Positions 1 to 7,707 of a stretch of DNA of 41,878 nucleotides are shown here, piece after piece (positions within the stretch are counted from its first letter, which is position 1; each line of letters begins with the position of its first letter). The notes beneath the pieces are model-generated. The model worked only from the letters and a program-made list of their open reading frames with translations. It had not been told where the DNA came from and did no database searches. Made by a program: the position numbers and the translations under genes. The stretch comes from Methanoregula sp. GTDB lineage: Archaea; Halobacteriota; Methanomicrobia; Methanomicrobiales; Methanospirillaceae. The stretch spans positions 1 to 41,878 of the forward strand of contig JAKLGZ010000006.1 of assembly GCA_022710385.1 (NCBI GenBank). The letters run 5' to 3'.

Positions 1-90
1 CAAAAAAGACTTAATTCTTGGCAATTTTCATGGTTTGGGTGTGATTTGTTATTTCATGTGCGTTTCATTGGAAAAAGAGATGACCAGATC

Positions 91-957
91 TTATCCGACT
101 GCCGGGAGTTCGGCACAGTTGCAGTCAGTGACTATTCCTGCATCCATCCCCTTCCTGAACGCTTCAACCCTCTGGGCTGAGGTCCCATGAGTGAACGTAT
201 CGGGCACGACGTATCCCATGGACTGCATCTGGATCCGGTCATCACCGATAGCGCTTGCAGCGTTCAGGGCTTCTTCCAGGTCACCCCGTTCAAGGATCAG
301 GTCTCCATACTGCGCCTGGTATGCCCAGACCCCGGCATAGCAATCGGCCTGGAGTTCAAGTGCTACCGAGAGTGCATTGGCATCGGCCTCGTTCAACCGG
401 GACTGCTGCCGGTTCACATACTGCAGGGTACCGAGGAGGTTCTGCACATGGTGGCCTACCTCGTGGGAGATGACATAGGCCTGGGCAAAGTCACCGGGAG
501 CCTTGAACTGCCGCTCGAGTTCCTTGAAAAAGTCGAGATCAATGTACACACGCTGGTCGGCAGAGCAGTAGAACGGCCCGGTCTGAGAGGTCGCCTGGCC
601 GCACCCGGTGCTCACGTAGTCCTCGAACACCACCAGGTTTGGCGGGCTATACGTTCTCCCTAACTGGTCTTCAAAGATGATGGACCAGGTCTGTTCCGTG
701 TCGGTGAATACCCGTGCCGATGAGTCGAAGACCTCCTGATCGGCCTGGGTATATTCGGGTTGCTGCCCGTACGATTCGGTTGAGACGTCGTTTCCCTGGA
801 TGAACTGGCCCGGATCGACCCCGAGGAAGACTGCAGCGACGAGGATGATGATCAGTCCAATCCCGCCGATCCCTCCCGCTGCTCCCCCCGGGATGCGACT
901 GGAGGTACCTCTCCGGTCCTCAACATGGGTACTGGTCTTGTCGGTTCGCCACTTCAT
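91..957 (-). CDS. Membrane-anchored neutral zinc metallopeptidase (YpfJ family)
   Basis: A 288-residue protein. Residues 1-25 are polar and cytoplasmic, followed by a glycine/isoleucine-rich transmembrane segment (GGIGGIGLIIILVAAVFLG) and a soluble domain presumably outside the membrane. The catalytic motif HEVGHH (HEXXH) lies near residue 163, and ELQADCYAGVW downstream supplies the third zinc-ligand glutamate region seen in this family (PF04228). Architecture and length match YpfJ-type proteins, whose physiological substrates are not known. The ATG at 957 was chosen because a GGAGAGGGGG ribosome-binding site lies 7 nt before it; the open frame extends to 1125, but that extra stretch reads like translated leader. 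It appears monocistronic, since the ferredoxin upstream is more than 300 nt away. The family call is strong; its role in quality control or stress is inference. Confidence 0.88.
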   Translation of the reverse strand: MKWRTDKTSTHVEDRRGTSSRIPGGAAGGIGGIGLIIILVAAVFLGVDPGQFIQGNDVSTESYGQQPEYTQADQEVFDSSARVFTDTEQTWSIIFEDQLGRTYSPPNLVVFEDYVSTGCGQATSQTGPFYCSADQRVYIDLDFFKELERQFKAPGDFAQAYVISHEVGHHVQNLLGTLQYVNRQQSRLNEADANALSVALELQADCYAGVWAYQAQYGDLILERGDLEEALNAASAIGDDRIQMQSMGYVVPDTFTHGTSAQRVEAFRKGMDAGIVTDCNCAELPAVG

Positions 958-1280
958 CGCCTGTTCCCCCTCTCCAGGTCTGTTGCATTGGTCATTGCGT
1001 TCACCTTTGTTCGCTACAGGACTCATTGTGAGGATGTGACGAAAAAAGTTCTGATTGATGAAAGGGGAGCACGGGATTCCAGGGATTTCCTGTGAGGAAT
1101 CAGTCCGAATTCCGCCGGCTGTCACGCAACCCTCCTGATCCCGGGAGGGGGCTTTGGATCAGAAGGGGGAGGAACTGGAACAAGAGAGGGAGGACCAGGT
1201 AAAAGACCGTTGGGGGTCGCTCTCGCGATCTCTTGGATGGGTGCTCTCCTGGTATGACTCCCCACAGCCAATCCCGGAGT
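958..1280. other. Intergenic region between ferredoxin and metallopeptidase
   Basis: About 320 nt without a convincing gene. It holds the purine-rich ribosome-binding site of the metallopeptidase at its low-coordinate end. The short frames here have no recognisable protein features. I see no clear hairpin or tRNA-like structure. Confidence 0.5.
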
Positions 1281-1475
1281 TTATGAGACCCTCATGATCC
1301 ACCGGGGGGTGATGGCCTGGGTAGGGCAGAACTCCCTGCACTTGAAACAGGCCACACACAAATGGGGGCGAAGCGGTTCTGCCTTATGGTTAACTATCTG
1401 GAAGACTCCCATAGAACAGAGATCGATGCAGGTACCGCATCCGTTGCAGAAGATGCGATCTACATATACTTCCAT
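1281..1475 (-). CDS. Small 2x[4Fe-4S] ferredoxin
   Basis: A 64-residue electron carrier with two complete cluster motifs: CNGCGTCIDLC (CxxCxxCxxxC) near the N-terminus and CVACFKCREFC near the middle, each followed downstream by a proline-containing segment as in bacterial-type ferredoxins. Such proteins carry low-potential electrons in methanogen metabolism; the specific partner cannot be told here. The ATG at 1475 (MEVYVDRIFC) gives the canonical short ferredoxin. An in-frame TTG at 1505 has a GGCGGA element just upstream and would add ten residues, so the start is not certain. A strong TATA-like box lies at 1541-1550 on this strand. It stands alone, with no oxidoreductase partner adjacent. 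Confidence 0.85.
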   Translation of the reverse strand: MEVYVDRIFCNGCGTCIDLCSMGVFQIVNHKAEPLRPHLCVACFKCREFCPTQAITPRWIMRVS

Positions 1476-1540
1476 CAGAATAGTCGGCGAGGGGCCTACT
1501 TCCAAAACGATCCGCCTTGATCAGGTCTTATCTGCTGGAG

Positions 1541-1550
1541 ATATATAAAA
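1541..1550 (-). promoter_or_regulatory. TATA-like promoter box of the ferredoxin gene
   Basis: Read on the minus strand this is TTTTATATAT, preceded by TTCGAA. Transcription would be expected about 22-25 nt further on, near 1518, just before either candidate start codon (TTG 1505 or ATG 1475). Only the sequence match supports it. Confidence 0.5.
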
Positions 1551-1962
1551 TTCGAATTAATTTCGGTGAGCATACCGCTGCTCCCCCTGCAGGAATCCTG
1601 CGATTCTTTTCTAGAGGGAGGTGAAACCGGTCCGGAAAAAAACCGATACCCTCATGGATCCGGTAAAGGCACCGGGATTTGACCACGTTGTGGATCTGAA
1701 TCTGAACGATAACCTTTTAAGCATCCCGATGAGATCATGTATTGCACAGTTTTCCGGGCCCTCATCCCTCTTCGGAATGAGGCCCAACTGCTCTCATTCT
1801 CGTCTGTTTGCTCTTATTATCCGCGGTTTTATCTTCCTCCCGTCCTGTTTTCTTCTCGTTTATTGTTGCCACCCTCCTGTGTTTTTTTTCGATTCCTCTG
1901 TTTGAGCGATCTCATAATTCCCGGAATGAGCCTGGTTATCGGGGAGCAGAAAGCTTCCGTGC
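1551..1962. other. Gene-free stretch with hairpin and pyrimidine tract
   Basis: No convincing gene. It contains an imperfect inverted repeat at 1756-1785 (GGGCCCTCAT ... ATGAGGCCC, one bulged base) and a strongly pyrimidine-rich tract from about 1795 to 1905, including a T8 run near 1880. It lies beyond the 3' end of the MBL gene and could hold its transcription end, but this is inference. Confidence 0.4.
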
Positions 1963-3696
1963 TCATGCTGCCCGGGCGGTGAACTCAAACGATTGGAGCC
2001 CGTCTTGTTGCCTGACAACAAGACTTCCGCCGGCGCGTTCTGCGAGTCCCCGGAGAAACCTCCAGGTCAGGGGTTCCCGGGCTCCTGTGACGGCGAGGAT
2101 TCCGGTTATGGTGATGGTTGCCCCCTCTTCTCCCTTCCGTATTCGGATCCCGATCCTGCCAGCCCCTGTCCCGACAAGGTCTTCGAGGATATATGTGAAC
2201 AGGTCAGTGAAATGGTCACGGTCAATCCACGCAAGGAGAGGGGAATCTTCCGCGACAACCTCGCATTCCACCTCATCGAGCAGGGGCCGTGATCCGATTC
2301 GGGAGAGCAGGATGCGGGAGAATGCCCCCTCGTCGTCAGGACCAGCGAGGATCTCGTCATCGGAGAGGAGCGGTAGCGAGAGACCGGTGACGATGGCCTC
2401 GATGACCGGGACGAGATCAAGTACCTGCCTCTCACCTGGCAGCGTGAAGCCGCGGAGCATGGTGATATAATCGGCAAGGAGTCGTGCGGCCCTCCTGACG
2501 AGGGTCGGGTCGATGATGCCGGAAAGTTCGTTCCGCTGGAAGGTCCGCTCGAGCTTCCCCATCACCTGGGCAGCTTTCAGCATCAGTGGTACTGGGCTCG
2601 GGGAGATCTTCTGGTACTCCCCGGCAAAGTCCCGGAACGCCTCCAGCAGTTCATCGATCGCATCAGTTGAGATGAGCGCAGCAGTCTTTTCAGCCATACC
2701 AGCCTCGCCCAGTTCATCAAGGATATACGTGACATAGGCCAGGCGTCCGGCCATGATCGTGAAGAGCTCGTTTACCTGCTCCATGCAATCGGTAGCATAC
2801 TCCGCGGTCGCCACTGCCCGATCGCGGTTCAGCTCCGCGATATGGGAGAGGGATTGTGCATCAGCCCTGACACGGGAGAACATCCGTGCGGCATCTCCGG
2901 CAGGGATGATGTTCCCGTGCCCCGGGCAGACATGGGTAACCCCCCCTTCTGCTACCAGCCGTTCGGCCCCTGAAAGTGATCGCACGAGCGATTCCTGGGA
3001 CCACCCGGTCAGGCCGGCAACGCCCGGATTTGCGGCAAAGAGGAGGTCGCCAACAAAAAGGAGATTCCCGATCCGAAGACAGATGCTGTCAGGGCTGTGG
3101 CCCGGGGTATGGTAGAGATCGAGAGCGGGTCCGTACCCAAACCGTATCTGTTCATGCGGGAGTCGGGGAGAGTCAGTCTTGGCAGGATCCTGCACAATGG
3201 TGATCTCGGCACCGTTTGGAAAACAGAGCGATGCGGGAACACCGGCATGGTTCTCCCGTTCAGGGGCAAAGAGGCGAAGGCCTACCTTCATGGGGGAGAG
3301 GGGCTGTTGAAGGATATCGGCCTGCGTGACCGTCCGATCGCCGCATTCGAGCGCGAGTGCACCAGCGTGATGTACCGCGAAGACGACGGCTTTCTGAACG
3401 GAAAAGGCTGCGTTTGATTGTATCCCGATGAAGTGATCGACATGGGAGTGTGTCAGGAACGCGAAGACGGGGCGATCGCACTCCTCCCGGCAGGCCTCAA
3501 TAAGCCGGGAGAGTTGTTCCCCCTGTTCGGGTACACCTCCGGGATCCACGATGAGGATCACCTCAGGGGTGGTGATGACGTACGAGTTGGATGATATGAC
3601 GTCGATCTTCCGGATGAGGGGATACATCAGGGCACCCGGGGCACCGGGTACTGGCTGCCACGTGAGGGATACCAGCGGACCGTCACCAGCGGGCAA
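1963..3696 (-). CDS. Metallo-beta-lactamase-fold protein fused to a degenerate histidine-kinase-like C-terminus
   Basis: 577 residues from a TTG start. Residues 25-290 form an MBL hydrolase domain with a full metal-ligand set: THSHVDH (H83, H85, D87, H88), H200 in HTPGHS, D217 in FVGDLLF and H260 in CPGHG. A large insertion lies between the second and third motifs. Residues 290-450 are helical and resemble a dimerisation/phosphoacceptor module. Residues 455-577 end with a GGSLVVR-like segment reminiscent of a GHKL ATPase fold, but I see no clear N-box asparagine or G2 glycine loop, so ATP binding is doubtful. The TTG at 3696 has a good GAGGGAGAGG site and overlaps the end of the STAS gene by 14 nt, suggesting translational coupling. 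A later ATG at 3627 lacks such a site. The substrate is unknown; a role as partner or output of the STAS/RsbW pair is inference from context. Confidence 0.75.
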   Translation of the reverse strand: MPAGDGPLVSLTWQPVPGAPGALMYPLIRKIDVISSNSYVITTPEVILIVDPGGVPEQGEQLSRLIEACREECDRPVFAFLTHSHVDHFIGIQSNAAFSVQKAVVFAVHHAGALALECGDRTVTQADILQQPLSPMKVGLRLFAPERENHAGVPASLCFPNGAEITIVQDPAKTDSPRLPHEQIRFGYGPALDLYHTPGHSPDSICLRIGNLLFVGDLLFAANPGVAGLTGWSQESLVRSLSGAERLVAEGGVTHVCPGHGNIIPAGDAARMFSRVRADAQSLSHIAELNRDRAVATAEYATDCMEQVNELFTIMAGRLAYVTYILDELGEAGMAEKTAALISTDAIDELLEAFRDFAGEYQKISPSPVPLMLKAAQVMGKLERTFQRNELSGIIDPTLVRRAARLLADYITMLRGFTLPGERQVLDLVPVIEAIVTGLSLPLLSDDEILAGPDDEGAFSRILLSRIGSRPLLDEVECEVVAEDSPLLAWIDRDHFTDLFTYILEDLVGTGAGRIGIRIRKGEEGATITITGILAVTGAREPLTWRFLRGLAERAGGSLVVRQQDGLQSFEFTARAA

Positions 3697-4015
3697 GCGC
3701 CTCTCCCTCGTCAGGGTAGATGGAGAAGATGGAGGTGAACCCGGCGAGTTTCATGATCTTGAATACTTCCGGGGAGAGGCTGCAGAGGCCGAACTTGTCC
3801 CCCGGGGTCTTCAGTTTCTTGGCGGTCGCCAGGATCACCCGAAGCCCTCCGCTGCTGATATACGGGACGCCGGAAAAGTCGAGCAGGATCTTCCGGTTCC
3901 CCTGGTCGATCTCCTGCAGGATCGCTTGGTCGAGTTCCGGTGCCGCAGTGGTATCAATCCTCCCATTGACGGAGAGGACCGTCCCGCCTTCCCTGTGTGC
4001 AGTTCTGATTTCCAC
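3683..4015 (-). CDS. STAS-domain protein, RsbV-like anti-sigma-factor antagonist type
   Basis: 110 residues, the usual length of a single STAS domain. The beta strand KILLDFSGVPYISSGGLRVI holds the conserved serine region (ISSGG) phosphorylated in RsbV/SpoIIAA proteins. Such proteins bind an RsbW-type kinase when unphosphorylated and release its other partner. Archaea have no bacterial sigma factors, so the classic target is absent and the output must differ. The start is GTG at 4015 with AAGGGA upstream. It is followed by, and overlaps by 14 nt, the MBL-kinase-like gene. The RsbW-like kinase gene lies on the opposite strand about 330 nt away. Domain assignment is secure; physiological role is unknown. 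Confidence 0.88.
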   Translation of the reverse strand: MEIRTAHREGGTVLSVNGRIDTTAAPELDQAILQEIDQGNRKILLDFSGVPYISSGGLRVILATAKKLKTPGDKFGLCSLSPEVFKIMKLAGFTSIFSIYPDEGEALARW

Positions 4016-4108
4016 CGTTATTCCCTTGAGGGTATGTCGGTATTTTCGGGAGATAACCCTATCCTTCCTGTTTTGCCCTCGTCATGGGATCAGAGAACCT
4101 GACCCTTT

Positions 4109-4339
4109 ATGAGCAATCCGCGTGCTACTCAATTGTACGAGTGCCTGATCATGGAGTCCCCGATCCGTTCATCGCTGCTGGTCCTCCTGCAGATCTCCTG
4201 GCCAAAAGAGGTCCCCCTCACCTCGCATACCCTGCCAGCAGAGGAGGGTATCCAGGCGATGCCCGAAACGGTCAGGATCTTTTTTGGGGACATTCCCCGA
4301 TTTGATGATATCACGAGCATGATGATAAGGAGTCGGTGA
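4109..4339 (+). pseudogene. Probable C-terminal remnant of a PP2C/SpoIIE-type phosphatase (RsbU-like)
   Basis: A 76-codon frame whose last third (AEEGIQAMPETVRIFFGD then IPRFDDITSMMIRSR) resembles the extreme C-terminus of PP2C/SpoIIE phosphatases, which commonly end in a helix, FxG, and a DDIT motif with a hydrophobic strand. The rest of the phosphatase is missing: an in-frame stop lies at 4100-4102 and the opposite-strand STAS gene begins at 4015. The first 40 residues match nothing I recognise and no ribosome-binding site precedes the ATG. The frame ends in TGA at 4337-4339, touching the RsbW-like gene, whose AAGGAG site lies inside the remnant. That is the usual order phosphatase-kinase in Rsb-type operons. 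The alternative is a small unrelated gene or chance similarity. Confidence 0.45.
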
Positions 4340-4341
4340 TT

Positions 4342-4758
4342 ATGGAGACACGGTTTGACCTGGCGATCGGATCGGAGGTTGAAAGGGTCCGTGCCGTCAC
4401 CGACCGGCTTGAAGAAGCGATGCAGTTGCACGGATTCTCCTCCGAGGAGATCCTCGATACCCAGCTTGCTGTCGAAGAAGCGATCACGAACGTGATCGTC
4501 CACGGGTACGGAAGACCCGGAGAGTCGATCCTCGTCTCCTCCCGGATCAGGAGCGATCGGGCGGAGGTGTGCATCACCGATACGGCACCCCGCTTCGATC
4601 CGCTCTCGGTCGCTGATCCCGATATCGGGGAGGGTATCGATGACCGGGAGATAGGGGGGCTGGGGGTATTCCTGATCCGGAGGGTCATGGACGAGGTCTC
4701 CTACCGCTATGAGGAAGGAAAGAATGTTCTGGTCCTCACGAAGGTGAGAAAGAGTTGA
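4342..4758 (+). CDS. RsbW-like serine-kinase ATPase (GHKL, anti-sigma-factor type)
   Basis: 138 residues, typical of stand-alone RsbW/SpoIIAB proteins. Visible GHKL motifs are the N-box VEEAITNVIVHGY near residues 48-60, the G1-like DTAPRFDP near 85-92 and the G2-like GGLGVFLIRRVMDEVSY near 109-125. In bacteria this kinase phosphorylates a STAS antagonist and sequesters a sigma factor; here the STAS partner is encoded on the other strand, and the sequestered target is unknown because archaea lack sigma factors. The ATG at 4342 has AAGGAG 9 nt upstream; a GTG at 4336 is possible but too close to that site. Followed by a promoter and a flavodoxin gene. Confidence 0.85.
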   Translation: METRFDLAIGSEVERVRAVTDRLEEAMQLHGFSSEEILDTQLAVEEAITNVIVHGYGRPGESILVSSRIRSDRAEVCITDTAPRFDPLSVADPDIGEGIDDREIGGLGVFLIRRVMDEVSYRYEEGKNVLVLTKVRKS

Positions 4759-4816
4759 AGGATTCCGGCTCCCTGAGGAAGGAGCATTCGCAGGGATCGC
4801 CGGATTTCTCATCAGG

Positions 4817-4824
4817 TTTATATT
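4817..4824 (+). promoter_or_regulatory. TATA-like box of the flavodoxin gene
   Basis: TTTATATT centred about 30 nt before the ATG at 4850, which predicts a transcript starting only a few nucleotides before the start codon. No ribosome-binding site is visible, consistent with a near-leaderless message. Confidence 0.5.
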
Positions 4825-4849
4825 CCCCTTTCCCCAAAATGTTCCCTTC

Positions 4850-5308
4850 ATGAAGATCCTGATCGTCTACATGTCATACCATCATATGAATACCGAGAAG
4901 ATAGCCAGGGCGATGGCGGAAGTCACCGGCGCAACCCTGTCGAAGGCCGACGAGGTCGATCCCGGGGATCTTGCCGGGTATGACCTGATCGGATTCGGAT
5001 CCGGTATCTACGGGGGCAAACACCACACGTCCATTCTTGCCCTGGCCGATGAGATGCCCCCCATGGAGAAACCGGTCTTCCTCTTCTCGACATCGGGAGG
5101 GTACAAGGAGGAGTTCCATACTCCCCTCAGGAGGAAAGTGATCACGAAGGGATGTACGATCATCAACGAGTTCCATTGCCCTGGTGAGGCAACCTTCCTC
5201 AAATTTATCCGGGTGAACAAGGGGCGCCCGGATGAGCAGGACCTTGAGAATGCCCGGATCTTTGCCAAAGGACTCCTTGCTGCCCCTGGTGCGGAGAAGC
5301 AGGAATGA
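4850..5308 (+). CDS. Flavodoxin-fold protein
   Basis: 152 residues, in the usual range for a short-chain flavodoxin. The N-terminal strand KILIVYMSYHHMNTEKIA contains the FMN phosphate-binding loop. Two further flavodoxin hallmarks follow: GFGSGIYGGKHH around residues 48-60, the loop contacting the isoalloxazine ring, and VFLFSTSGG around residues 77-85. It probably binds FMN and carries electrons or acts as a small reductase in the cytoplasm. No partner enzyme is adjacent; the next gene is an uncharacterised protein 45 nt on. Fold assignment is firm; the redox partner is unknown. Confidence 0.88.
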   Translation: MKILIVYMSYHHMNTEKIARAMAEVTGATLSKADEVDPGDLAGYDLIGFGSGIYGGKHHTSILALADEMPPMEKPVFLFSTSGGYKEEFHTPLRRKVITKGCTIINEFHCPGEATFLKFIRVNKGRPDEQDLENARIFAKGLLAAPGAEKQE

Positions 5309-5353
5309 TCAGAGGCTGCCCCATCGGCTGTCATACCAGGCCCGGTCAGGTCC

Positions 5354-5875
5354 ATGTCATCCCGTAAACGAAAACAGGAGTATGTCAGGACCACCGGGGA
5401 CCGATCACGGGAGGAGCTGATCTTTGCCACGCTCTCCCTTCCGATCGCGACCGATACACGGTTAGCAGGGCTGGTCAGGGTGTTGAACGATCTCCCTGAT
5501 GTCTATACTTGTAGTTCCTGTGGTGGGCATTCCGACCTCCGGGACCGGGAGAACCCGGTGCCCGAGGGATATTTCTATGTCCAGTTCATCCTCGAGCCGA
5601 CAGAGAGCGGCTTTTTCTCCCTCGGGATCATCGACCTTGCCGCCCGGAATGTCGACAACGAGAATCTCGCTGTGAAGGTCCTGAACTGCACCGACAACCC
5701 GAAGCTCGTCATGTTCCACATCCTCGGGAAGGAGGGGGTGGATCCGGGTGAGTTTGCAGAGGAGATCCGTTCACTCTGCAAGGAATGGGGTGTCTCCTGT
5801 GAGGGGGTCTACGAACGGAAAAAAAAGGTGAGGCGGCAGATCGCATATGATCGGATACAGAAAGGGGATTCGTAG
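5354..5875 (+). CDS. Uncharacterised CSSCGGH-motif protein, paralogue of 6902-7399
   Basis: 173 residues of unknown function. The central part, from ARLVRVLNDLPD-like residues through CSSCGGH and SLGIIDLAARNVD to FAEEIRSL, aligns well with the protein at 6902-7399, at roughly 40-45 percent identity by eye over about 120 residues. The pattern of a helix, a short strand, then SSCGGH recalls the SSCSGR motif of TYW3/Taw3 wybutosine methyltransferases, but the rest does not clearly follow that family. The tail (KKKVRRQ) is basic. There is no signal peptide or membrane segment. The start is ATG 5354 with only a weak upstream purine stretch. A hexapeptide acyltransferase lies between the two copies, so the block may have arisen by duplication. 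Confidence 0.7.
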   Translation: MSSRKRKQEYVRTTGDRSREELIFATLSLPIATDTRLAGLVRVLNDLPDVYTCSSCGGHSDLRDRENPVPEGYFYVQFILEPTESGFFSLGIIDLAARNVDNENLAVKVLNCTDNPKLVMFHILGKEGVDPGEFAEEIRSLCKEWGVSCEGVYERKKKVRRQIAYDRIQKGDS

Positions 5876-5979
5876 GGGGATAAGGGAGCAGCTTCTATGC
5901 CAGAACAGCCTGATGGAGGGGATGGCATGATGCCAGACCCCCGCTCAAAGATGATTCTTCAGAAGGGGGAGGTGTATCG

Positions 5980-6738
5980 ATGAACAATACGAACCAGGAT
6001 ACTGCTGCCGGGGATCTCCTCCAGGAAATTCGATCAATCCTGGACCAGGGACCCGACCTTCCTGGAACGGAATGGATCCTGTCCCTGGTGGGATGTCCGC
6101 ATGTTTCGGAATCGCTTCTTGAAGGTCTCCGCATCTACAGTGATTACCTGCCAAAAGCGACGGAACATCCGTTCAGTCCTGGTCAGAGATACCTGCATTT
6201 TCTGTGGGATGCTTTTGATCGCGCTCTCCTCTCCCTCTCTATGCCGATAGCATTCCCCTTCCGGAGAATGATAGCAGAGCGGTTGTTCTCCCGCTGCGGG
6301 AAGAACTTTAACGCCGAAGGGAATATAAGATTCAACTTTGGGCAGCTCCTGGCTGTTGGTGACGATGTCTTCCTGAACCGGGGATCGTTCATCGATACCA
6401 AAGGTGGGGTCATGATCGGGAACGCTGTCGGGATCGGTGAGTTCGTAAGGATCTTTACCCATGCCCATTCGGAATCCATCCATTCTGTCAGAACCTATTC
6501 GCCGGTGACGATCCAGGATTATGCGAAGGTCTTTTCCGGGGCGATGATCCTGCCCGGGGTCACGATCGGCCGCCAGGCCATCGTAGCAGGAGGAGCGGTG
6601 GTCACCACCGATGTCCCCGAGAATTCAGTGGTTGCCGGTGTCCCGGCCCGGGTGATCAGGGAACGGAGAACAGAGGGAAGAACCGGAGCGGATCTCGACC
6701 ATGTCTGGCTGCACAAGGGGGCATTCCAGGACGAATGA
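5980..6738 (+). CDS. Left-handed beta-helix (hexapeptide repeat) acyltransferase
   Basis: 252 residues. An N-terminal helical region (1-115) is followed by hexapeptide repeats from about residue 120 to 230, with typical turns such as VMIGNAVGIGEFV, ILPGVTIGRQAIVAGGAVVT and the closing VPENSVVAGVPARVIRE. The histidine in FTHAHS occupies the position of the catalytic base in maltose/galactoside O-acetyltransferases. It probably transfers an acetyl group from acetyl-CoA to a sugar or similar acceptor; the acceptor cannot be read from sequence. The N-terminal 100 residues are longer than in plain maltose acetyltransferases. The start ATG 5980 has a strong GGGGGAGGTG site. It lies between the two paralogous CSCGGH proteins. 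Confidence 0.87.
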   Translation: MNNTNQDTAAGDLLQEIRSILDQGPDLPGTEWILSLVGCPHVSESLLEGLRIYSDYLPKATEHPFSPGQRYLHFLWDAFDRALLSLSMPIAFPFRRMIAERLFSRCGKNFNAEGNIRFNFGQLLAVGDDVFLNRGSFIDTKGGVMIGNAVGIGEFVRIFTHAHSESIHSVRTYSPVTIQDYAKVFSGAMILPGVTIGRQAIVAGGAVVTTDVPENSVVAGVPARVIRERRTEGRTGADLDHVWLHKGAFQDE

Positions 6739-6868
6739 AAGGCCGAATCTCCCCTGTTCCTTTCCGGAAAGGATCAGGGGACCTGGGACCGGCCGCAATC
6801 AAAGCCAGCACCCTTACCCCCCTGAGTCGTACAGGTCATCCTGACCCTTTGTTTTCAATCCGGAATCA

Positions 6869-6877
6869 TTTTATAAA
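6869..6877 (+). promoter_or_regulatory. TATA-like box of gene 6902-7399
   Basis: TTTTATAAA centred 29 nt before the ATG at 6902, predicting an essentially leaderless transcript. The gene has no usable ribosome-binding site at normal spacing, which fits. Confidence 0.5.
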
Positions 6878-6901
6878 CTTCAGTCGTAGTAAGACCAGGG
6901 G

Positions 6902-7399
6902 ATGAGCGTGGTTGGTCAGGAGAAATCAGATTCTAGTAGAAAATTCCGGGAGAAAGAGCCGGTGTGCAAATCCCTCTCCTACGAAAGTAAAGCCCAGATC
7001 TCCCGGTATCAGGATATTTTTTCCATTGACGAACGGGTGAGGGAGCTCGTTTTACGGATCAATGCCCTCCCTGATATCTGCACCATGACCTCCTGCGGTG
7101 GACATCCGATCCCTGATGAAGAGAAGGGACAACTGCCTGATGGTGAATTCAATGTCGGTTTTTTTATCAAGCCGACTATCAAGGGGCTCAGGTCACTCGG
7201 GATCGTCGATCAGGCTGCCAGCAATCTCGATGATCAAAACATTACGATCAGGGTCTGGAATGACTCGAATAATCCCAATTTTGTGGTATTCATCCTGACG
7301 GGGAGAAACTGCGTGGAGCCTTCTTTCCTGGCTGAGGAGATCTATACCCTCGGGAAGATCTGGATCGATGGGGACTGGACTGCACGAAAGTTCTTCTGA
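6902..7399 (+). CDS. Uncharacterised TSCGGH-motif protein, paralogue of 5354-5875
   Basis: 165 residues of unknown function. It shares with the upstream paralogue the segments LPD, SCGGH, SLGIVDQAASNLD and FLAEEIYTL in the same order and spacing. The N-terminal 35 residues differ (polar, charged), so the conserved unit is roughly residues 38-155. The SCGGH motif with a preceding threonine resembles part of TYW3-type proteins; this is a weak hint only. It has its own TATA-like box and appears leaderless, so it is probably transcribed separately from the acyltransferase before it. Confidence 0.7.
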   Translation: MSVVGQEKSDSSRKFREKEPVCKSLSYESKAQISRYQDIFSIDERVRELVLRINALPDICTMTSCGGHPIPDEEKGQLPDGEFNVGFFIKPTIKGLRSLGIVDQAASNLDDQNITIRVWNDSNNPNFVVFILTGRNCVEPSFLAEEIYTLGKIWIDGDWTARKFF

Positions 7400-7707
7400 T
7401 AGATGGCTTGGTTGAAGGGTGATGATCGGCAGATCCACCAACAAATCAACCTTCTCAAAGCTTTTTTTCCAATAGTAATTTGCCACATTCCCGCGAGGGA
7501 TATGCAAGCCAGCTCACACATCAGGAATGCTCGAGAAAACACTTCCTGATGATAGTTGATCCGGAATGCATGGTTTGAGTAATGAGAAGGTGATAACCGT
7601 GGGGGGGAGATCACTTTGTTTATCGAACAGAGCTAACATCGGCGTGAAACAAAGATATTTTATAGCAGCTAGAGAGATCCCCTTTGATCCTGAGGAGGAT
7701 TGAGACC
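7400..7707. other. Intergenic region with promoter of the FG-GAP protein
   Basis: About 300 nt without a supported gene. A TATA-like TATTTTATA at 7656-7664 precedes the downstream gene, with transcription expected near 7685. No other structure stands out. Confidence 0.45.

Noticed and set aside
1808-2470. Serine/arginine-rich plus-strand frame
   Set aside because: Composition typical of an antisense shadow of the MBL gene; crosses its 3' end.
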